A stretch of DNA of 64,000 nt, taken from NCBI RefSeq assembly GCF_932294415.1, contig NC_065541.1, positions 66,928,695 to 66,992,694 of the forward strand. Reading direction: 5' to 3'. Both the position numbers and the translations under genes were made by a program. Below the pieces are notes generated by a model. The model did no database searches. It was given only the letters and a program-made list of their open reading frames with translations, and was not told where the DNA came from. Within the stretch, counting starts at the first letter, position 1; each line of letters starts with the position of its first letter. Shown one piece after another: positions 58,525 through 64,000 of this stretch. The DNA comes from Quercus robur (taxonomy: Eukaryota; Streptophyta; Magnoliopsida; Fagales; Fagaceae).

Positions 58525-59931
58525 TCAGCTAAGGAGATTGACTTCCAAATCATTATTCTCACCTTCAGTGGCCAAAGCCAGATCCTTGGCCCTTATAGCC
58601 TGCTGCTTCCAATCAGTTGAAACCAAAGTGTAGATCATCATGCACATACATGATATCTGAGCTGCCGCAAGACCAAACCACAACCCCATAAAGCCCTTTC
58701 TGAATCCAAAACTCATGAGAACTGCAACTGGCATACCAATTAGATAGAAGGAGCCAAAATTAATATAAGCACCCACCTTAGCCCGTGCAGAGCCTGTGAG
58801 GACTCCACATGCAGCTGTCTGGGGACTATTGCCTAGCTCACAAAAGCCTAATACAGGAAGGGCAGTTGATGTTAGAGCAAGGACATTTGGCTCACATGTA
58901 AATAGCTTGCCCCACTCATCTCTAACTGCAATTGTAAAAGCAAAAGCCAGTATACCGCACACAATCGCCACAATGAGTCCAATTATTGTTGTCTGTCGAG
59001 CCTGCGCAGGCTGCCCAGCCCCCAACTTTTGGCCAACACATGTTGATAAACCCAAGCCAAGAGAGTGAGGAAACACATAGAGCAATCCTGTTGTTTGTAT
59101 GAGGATTCCCATTGCAGCCACACTTGCCTGTGGATCACTAAGTAGACCGCACAATAGGAGCATTATCTCATACCACCACCACTCCAAACAGACAGAGAGA
59201 ACGCTTGGCACTGCAAGGGCTAGCAATGGTTGCCAGCCTTGAGAGCATTCATGTTTTGCTTTCCCATCCCAAGGTTTTAGTGCTGTCCTTGATTGGAAAA
59301 GGTAAACTAGCAAAGCAAGGTACAGGTTTAAGGTAGTCCAGGATGAGGCTAGAGCAACACCCCTTATCCCCATATTCAAATATGTTACAAGATAGTAGTT
59401 GATAGGGAGGTGGAGAATTATTGCACAAACAGCAGATATAGTGAGGGCTTTGGTTAGATTTTGTGTCCTTATGAAAATCTTTAAGGGATGGAGGAGGACT
59501 TGGGCTAGTAAATCAGGAAGAGAATATGTTATATAAGCCTTGGCCACAGACGTAATGTTTCGATCTTGACCTAACCATAGAAGGATGGGTTCCATGTTCA
59601 ACCACAAAAGAGAAATTGGAATGGCTGCAAGAAAGAGGAGATACTGAGTCCTTTTGTATGTTTGGCAGAAAACTTCCCATTTTTTTGCTCCATAAGCTTG
59701 AGAACAAATTGGTTCCATCCCCAACGCCAGGCCTTTCAGAACAGAGTAGCCTGTAATATTTGCAAATCCAACTGAAAGTGAGCCCCCAGCTAATTCAGCA
59801 TCCCCAAGATATCCCAAGAAGACTGTGGAGATGATTGCCTTGGGATATAAAAGCAAGCTTGAGGCTACTATGGGCCATGCAATTTTACAGAGTGATGTCA
59901 GCTCCTCTGCTACCTGCATAAATTCATACAC
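58525..59931 (-). CDS. DTX53: MATE transporter, DETOXIFICATION 53 type
   Basis: One uninterrupted frame of 468 aa on the minus strand with twelve hydrophobic helices, the full MATE fold. Blocks TVFLGYLGDAELAGGSLSV, FANITGYSVLKGLALGMEPI, CSQAYGAKKWE, SVCLEWWWYEIMLLLCGLL and ELGNSPQTAACGVLTGSARA are typical of the plant MATE clade that includes DTX48-56. MQVAEELTSLCKIAWPIV and the whole C-terminal half agree best with Arabidopsis DTX53 as I remember it. MATEs export organic compounds by ion-coupled antiport; the substrate is unknown. The annotated start is MYEF; Met5 (59919) fits the family start MQV better. The same ATGCAG also resembles a splice acceptor, so a short upstream exon is possible. 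Confidence 0.92.
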   Translation of the reverse strand: MYEFMQVAEELTSLCKIAWPIVASSLLLYPKAIISTVFLGYLGDAELAGGSLSVGFANITGYSVLKGLALGMEPICSQAYGAKKWEVFCQTYKRTQYLLFLAAIPISLLWLNMEPILLWLGQDRNITSVAKAYITYSLPDLLAQVLLHPLKIFIRTQNLTKALTISAVCAIILHLPINYYLVTYLNMGIRGVALASSWTTLNLYLALLVYLFQSRTALKPWDGKAKHECSQGWQPLLALAVPSVLSVCLEWWWYEIMLLLCGLLSDPQASVAAMGILIQTTGLLYVFPHSLGLGLSTCVGQKLGAGQPAQARQTTIIGLIVAIVCGILAFAFTIAVRDEWGKLFTCEPNVLALTSTALPVLGFCELGNSPQTAACGVLTGSARAKVGAYINFGSFYLIGMPVAVLMSFGFRKGFMGLWFGLAAAQISCMCMMIYTLVSTDWKQQAIRAKDLALATEGENNDLEVNLLS

Positions 59932-61750
59932 AGTATTAGGTAATTCAAGATATACTAAGACATCTGTTCAAAATATTACTTATCAAAAAAAAAAAAAGAA
60001 AAAAAGTTCAGAATATGATTTACCATAATGCTAAGAAAACTGATAGCCACACAGAAAAATTCACACTGTTATGTCGATTTTGCCTGTAGGTGGGATGAAC
60101 AATCTTTTCACTATTTTGAAAGGATTAGGGTTTTCTTGGCTTCTTGGTTTACACCTACTCCAAATTAGAATACTCTTGTAACCCCAGAACCATCTCTTAG
60201 CAGAGCCTTATTTCCCGCACCATGAAGAGCTTGTAAAACCCTTCCGTAAATCAACATACTCTGTATCCACCCACCAAATTCATTATAAAACTGTGATAGT
60301 ATTGATCAACAAATTGGTTCTCTATTATGAATGGAGAGGCACAAGTCACGATGCTGTGCACGTGGTGGGCAGTTGCGGAAACTGACAAATGTGGTAGTTG
60401 GATTTAACTTTTGACTCCCGGAATTTTCGTTCATACAATCATGTGTCAATTTGATGAGGTCTTTCTGGTGAGATGAAATAGTGATTTTGCTTCATCTGTT
60501 TGGAAAGATGTCCCATCTGTATTTGCCAACCTGGTGACAAGTGATTGGAATTGTTTCCATTAATTGTCCTCGATTTGATTTTTATATAATGGCATCACCT
60601 TTATTTGTACTTTCCCTCTTTTACAATTTGAAGTTTACCATATATGACTTTCAAAGGGTAGAAATCCTAGTTTGCAATTGAATGGATATCCAGGCTGTGA
60701 ATCGTGCATCAATTAGGTTTTTTTTATAGTTGAATTGTACCATTTATTAGTTTGATCATGTTATTAGAGTATTAACCTCAACACCGCTCTCTGATTATGC
60801 ATTACTGTCAATTAGTGTTTGGACCCTGGTGGATTTTTTTTTTTTTTTGGTGTATTTAGATGACTAGTGAATCAATTAGTAAGCTTTGTTAGCCTCTGGT
60901 ATGAGTGTTTGGTGCTTCTTTAGTAGTTATTATACAAGTAGTTTGATTTTCAGTGCTTTTTAGCATTTGATGAGAAAATCATAGTTGGTTCTCAAGTAAG
61001 GAAAAACACTATTACCACTTATCCAAAAAAAATAAAAGGAAAAACACTATTACCAAAAGAGTTATGGAGCTTACATGGAAATTTTGAGTTGTTCATTCAT
61101 GTTGGACAGCTTTTAGTTGAAATGCAATGGATTCCACCAACTTTGGCAAAAATGTGGTCTACTGTATAGTTGACTTCATGTCTAGTTGAATCTGTCAGGA
61201 TTTGATTGTCGGTCATGAGCTTATAACTAAATTTTGCATATGCATTTACTCATATGCTATCTGCAAAATAGATCCACAGTTCTGGACAACAAATTATGCA
61301 GTACATCATTTGGGTTGTATCCAGATTCTACTTTACAAAAGAGGAAGACAAATTCGTGAAGCTAAACAAAGGGAAATGCTTTTTCCAGTCACAATGACCA
61401 ACCACAAACACCTTCTATTTTGTACTTCAGACTGGATTTTTTTTTACCTTGTATTTGCTATTCTATAAAGCTGATTGATGATTGATCCATATCCAGAAGA
61501 AAATGCAGGGAAGCCTGAGAATTAGAAACGCCCAAATTGAGGTTGCTTGATTGCTTGTGGTCATGGCTACCCATTTGCTGGAAACTGGGTGAAAATCAAG
61601 GCAAGAATTGCTTGGAAGTTGCAAAACCAGGAGGAGAGAATTCTGCTTAGAGGGAACAATGCCCCCCTTTTTGCTTGGGAATTTCCAGACCTGGAAAAAA
61701 AAAAACATTTAACTTAGCAAATAAAGAATTTTCTGTTAAAACAAGAATTT
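59932..61750. other. Upstream region of the MATE gene, no other gene recognised
   Basis: The region probably holds the MATE promoter and leader. It contains an A-rich tail with CTTATCAAAAAA at about 59979 (another LINE/SINE-type tail) and AT-rich filler. Open frames at 61202-61468 and 61463-61708 show no motif. No exon with good splice context was found. Confidence 0.45.
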
Positions 61751-61907
61751 TTATGAGGCATTCAGATTGGGTACTTCGGAATTTTCCGGTAGTGATCCAA
61801 GAGGCTGTTCTTTGCTAATATCTGGAGCAGTCGAAAGTTTATCCGCCTCTAGAATCCTCTCAAGTCTGTCCATAGATTCAGCATTATCAGGAACAATTAT
61901 GAGAAAC
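61751..61907 (-). CDS. Possible last exon of an unidentified gene
   Basis: On the minus strand an acceptor (CACCAACAG) is followed by an open frame reading FLIIVPDNAESMDRLERI, LEADKLSTAPDISKEQ and ending PNLNAS at TAA (61751-61753). The mix of charged and aliphatic residues and the good acceptor look like real coding sequence. I do not recognise the protein. A second possible exon on the same strand is at about 62642-62701 (ELDRQSKSKATVLVLKQDA). The remaining exons, if any, would lie beyond, but none was recognised up to the window end. Confidence 0.4.
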
Positions 61908-62351
61908 CTGTTGGTGCAAATTGAGAAAGTTCAGATTTTTGCATGATAGTTTTAACTGAGAGGGTGTGAGTTAGAGAGGCTGGCTCATTGTCCATCATAT
62001 TAAGCAAGATGTCACTCTCTTATCCTGCTGGCAAATTATACCATATCTTCCAGTGTTAATCTCCATTTCTGCTAAATTTAATTGACAACCCAAGTTACTG
62101 TCTATGTTAGAGATTTTAAAAGCATTTCTGTATTTGCCAATGCCATCCCCCCCGGACTTTAAGAGGAAATATAATACTAAAATATATTTGACACTGCCAT
62201 TTTTATCACCACTGTTTGAAAGTTACCATGTTACACCGCACTAGGATTCAGTTGAAATGGCACTCAAGCCTTTTTTGGTTAGTGTCCAATTGTTTTTACC
62301 AAAATGGTATGTTTAATTTGAAGTTTGTCAGAAAACATATTTGAACAAAGA

Positions 62352-62546
62352 GAGTTGCTACATACACAACATTTTTACAATATCTTTACAACAAATCATA
62401 GATAGTTAGTTGTTATGTTAGTTGTTATTGGTTCAAATTTGAACCTAATATTAAAATTACTTTTTTGCCCCAACAATAATAACCTGTCACTTAAGATTTG
62501 TTGTAAAAATATTGTGAAAATGTTGTAGATATATCATTTTTCTTTG
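62352..62546. repeat. MITE, complete copy (family of 20132)
   Basis: The left end AAAGAGAGTTGCTACATACA and the right end, inverted, AAAGAAAAATGATATATCTA continue in parallel through CAACATTTTTACAA. TTGAAC lies directly before it and again after it. The interior has GTTGTTATTGGTTCAAATTT, as in the copy at 20132. Confidence 0.8.
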
Positions 62547-62555
62547 AACAAAGAG

Positions 62556-62640
62556 AGATTTTATCGTTCATAACATTTTTACAATATTTTCACAACAAAT
62601 CATAAGTGGGAAGTTGTTATTAGTTCAAATATGAACCTAA
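62556..62640. repeat. MITE, truncated second copy
   Basis: Begins AGAGATTTTATCGTTCATAA and follows the family to GTTCAAATATGAACCTAA, then stops abruptly at 62640 where exon-like DNA begins. Its right half is missing. Confidence 0.75.
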
Positions 62641-62701
62641 GCTGGCATCTTGCTTCAAGACAAGCACTGTAGCTTTTGATTTGGACTGCCTATCCAGTTC
62701 A

Positions 62702-63149
62702 CTCAAGAAAGGCAACCAAAACAACGGTTGGTAGAACACTACTCACTCCTTTTTGGGCCAAAAGGAACTGAGGGAGGTGAGTTTAACTGACAGAAATTGA
62801 AAAATCCTACTCAACTAACCCCAATTTGATCAACAACTCAAGTAGATATAAATACATGAATTTGTAGATACATTTTAAATTCTAATTATATGGGATTGGA
62901 ATACTTGTGGCATTTGTTCCTCCCTTGCCTCATCTTTTTTTTTTTTTTTTTAATAATAAAATAATTTCATATTACAACGAGAGAAAATATTTGAATTATG
63001 GATATTTTTATTGAGAACACTAGCGAAGTTACAAGGCTGTTAGCAAATAAGGCCTGTGAATCTTAAACCTATTTTTGGAGTACAAACCTTTTTCCCCTTG
63101 ATTTAACAAAATGTACAATTCAATTTGGAATTGAGTGCCTTAATATAAT
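62702..63149. other. Spacer, nothing recognisable
   Basis: AT-rich DNA with a T-run at 62937-62952. No coding or element signal was recognised. Confidence 0.45.
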
Positions 63150-63290
63150 TATGTGCGAGTTTCCGTTCAAATCTACCAAACCAAGTCCAAAGGCAATTCC
63201 ACCCAATTAATACTGATTACGTGTGAGTTTCAGTTCAAGCCTACCAAACCAAGCCCAAAGGAAATTCCACCCAATTGATACTGACTTGCA
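63150..63290. repeat. Tandem duplication of about 70 bp
   Basis: GTGCGAGTTTCCGTTCAAAT and GTGTGAGTTTCAGTTCAAGC each lead into CTACCAAACCAAG, CCAAAGG and ATTCCACCCAATT(A/G)ATACTGA. The two units are about 88% alike. Non-coding. Confidence 0.88.
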
Positions 63291-63389
63291 AATCCTAAAC
63301 ATTTGTTTTGTATTTGGAAATGATTTTTTCTATGGTGGCTAATGCTTCCCACAGGGACAGGGTAAACTACTGCAATTGGTATGACAACA

Positions 63390-63575
63390 ATTTGGCTGTA
63401 TGGGCCTCATTCTCACTCGTTTCACTCAAACTATGCCCACAGAGATAATAAGAGCTCTAGCTCTTTTCTACTAAATCTGAGCTCCTACAGCTAGGAATGG
63501 CCCAATTGTATGCAATTGTCTTAAAACTTAATAGTAGAAGATCCTGAAATGAAAACCTTAAACTTAATTGATTTG
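63390..63575 (+). repeat. Dispersed repeat, partner of 5560-5770
   Basis: Same block order as the copy at 5560: CTCGTTTCACT, GCCCACAGAGATAATA, TCTGAGCTCCT, GGAATGGCCCAAT and TGAAAACCTTAAA. Non-coding. The two copies lie 58 kb apart in the same orientation. Confidence 0.65.
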
Positions 63576-63920
63576 TGTTCATCAACGTCTCTCCTTTAAC
63601 TTTTAGACCAAGAATTCGAAATAATGTCTCTCAAATGGTTATGTTTCCTTTATATATATATATATATATATATAATCCATAGCTCTTTGAGCCCCTAATT
63701 ATTCACTTGTATGTATAGTCCTCGTGCTTGATGGTAACTTGCAAGCATTTTTTGTGCTTTTATCAACAAACTTAGACATGTTTTTTTGTTTTCTTTTTCT
63801 TTTTCAAATGACATTTTTTATATGTGGGAAATGAAAATAATTGTCATCTTCCCTAAAAAAATTGAAAAAGAACTTGTTGCGCATGAAATTTGGTCTAGAT
63901 TCCTTTTTTGTTAGTTATAG

Positions 63921-64000
63921 GGTCTGTTTGGATACAACTTATTTTTGCTGAAATTGAAAACTGAAAACACTGTAACAAAATAATTTTTAAATGTGTGAAT
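63921..64000 (+). repeat. hAT-like MITE, cut by the window end
   Basis: GGGTCTGTTTGGATACAACT followed by GCTGAAATTGAAAACTG matches the copies at 6665 and 6922. The element continues beyond the window. Confidence 0.8.

Noticed and set aside
1-64000. CRISPR arrays, bacterial operons, origins or riboswitches
   Set aside because: Spliced plant genes and plant transposons occur throughout; the tandem repeats found are few-unit local duplications without regular spacers.

Overview
This is nuclear DNA of a woody eudicot. All genes have GT-AG introns that rejoin plant-type proteins, the spacers are AT-rich with many (TA)n, (A)n and (CT)n runs, and SINEs, MITEs, LINE pieces, Mutator-type elements and LTR elements fill the gaps. 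The repeated hAT-like MITE and the gene sequences resemble Fagales (oak-like) DNA, but that is an impression from memory. There are no rRNA genes, CRISPR arrays, operons or convincing tRNA genes.

Gene layout: LSF2 starch phosphoglucan phosphatase (+, 7480-10078, 4 coding exons); a 13-exon TLC/NTT-like nucleotide-transporter-family membrane protein (-, 12065-18205); a macro-domain ADP-ribose hydrolase-type protein (+, 20504-23282, 7 exons); a reticulon-like protein of the RTNLB16 type (-, 24404-28430, 5 exons); a transposon-rich stretch at 28.9-44.1 kb; a dead polygalacturonase gene (-, 44301-46418); a UDP-xylose-transporter-type nucleotide-sugar transporter (+, 51823-56275, 7 exons); a DETOXIFICATION 53-type MATE transporter (-, 58525-59931); and a possible last exon of an unidentified gene (-, 61751-61907). 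I derived exon borders by hand from splice sites and reading frame. In all five spliced intact genes the coding lengths sum to whole codons (288, 507, 260, 234 and 352 aa).

The accessory DNA is informative. A Mutator-type element (35978-38773, exact 9-bp target duplication) carries a second one (36894-38674, 8/9-bp duplication) holding a captured piece of a GT14 (Core-2/I-branching-like) glycosyltransferase gene: nested Pack-MULE-like elements. One LTR family is present three times: a non-autonomous whole element with two LTRs (40733-44073) and two solo LTRs (31366-32130, 50300-50926), each with a 5-bp target duplication. A 733-bp hAT-type MITE sits inside a LINE tail with a clean 8-bp duplication, and the LINE has its own 15-bp duplication. 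The LSF2 3' flank has a diverged second copy about 6 kb upstream.

The genes do not form a pathway; they are independent housekeeping genes (starch turnover, organelle or membrane transport, ADP-ribose metabolism, ER shaping, Golgi sugar import, MATE efflux). LSF2 and the reticulon gene are also close neighbours in Arabidopsis (locus numbers from memory), which suggests conserved local gene order.
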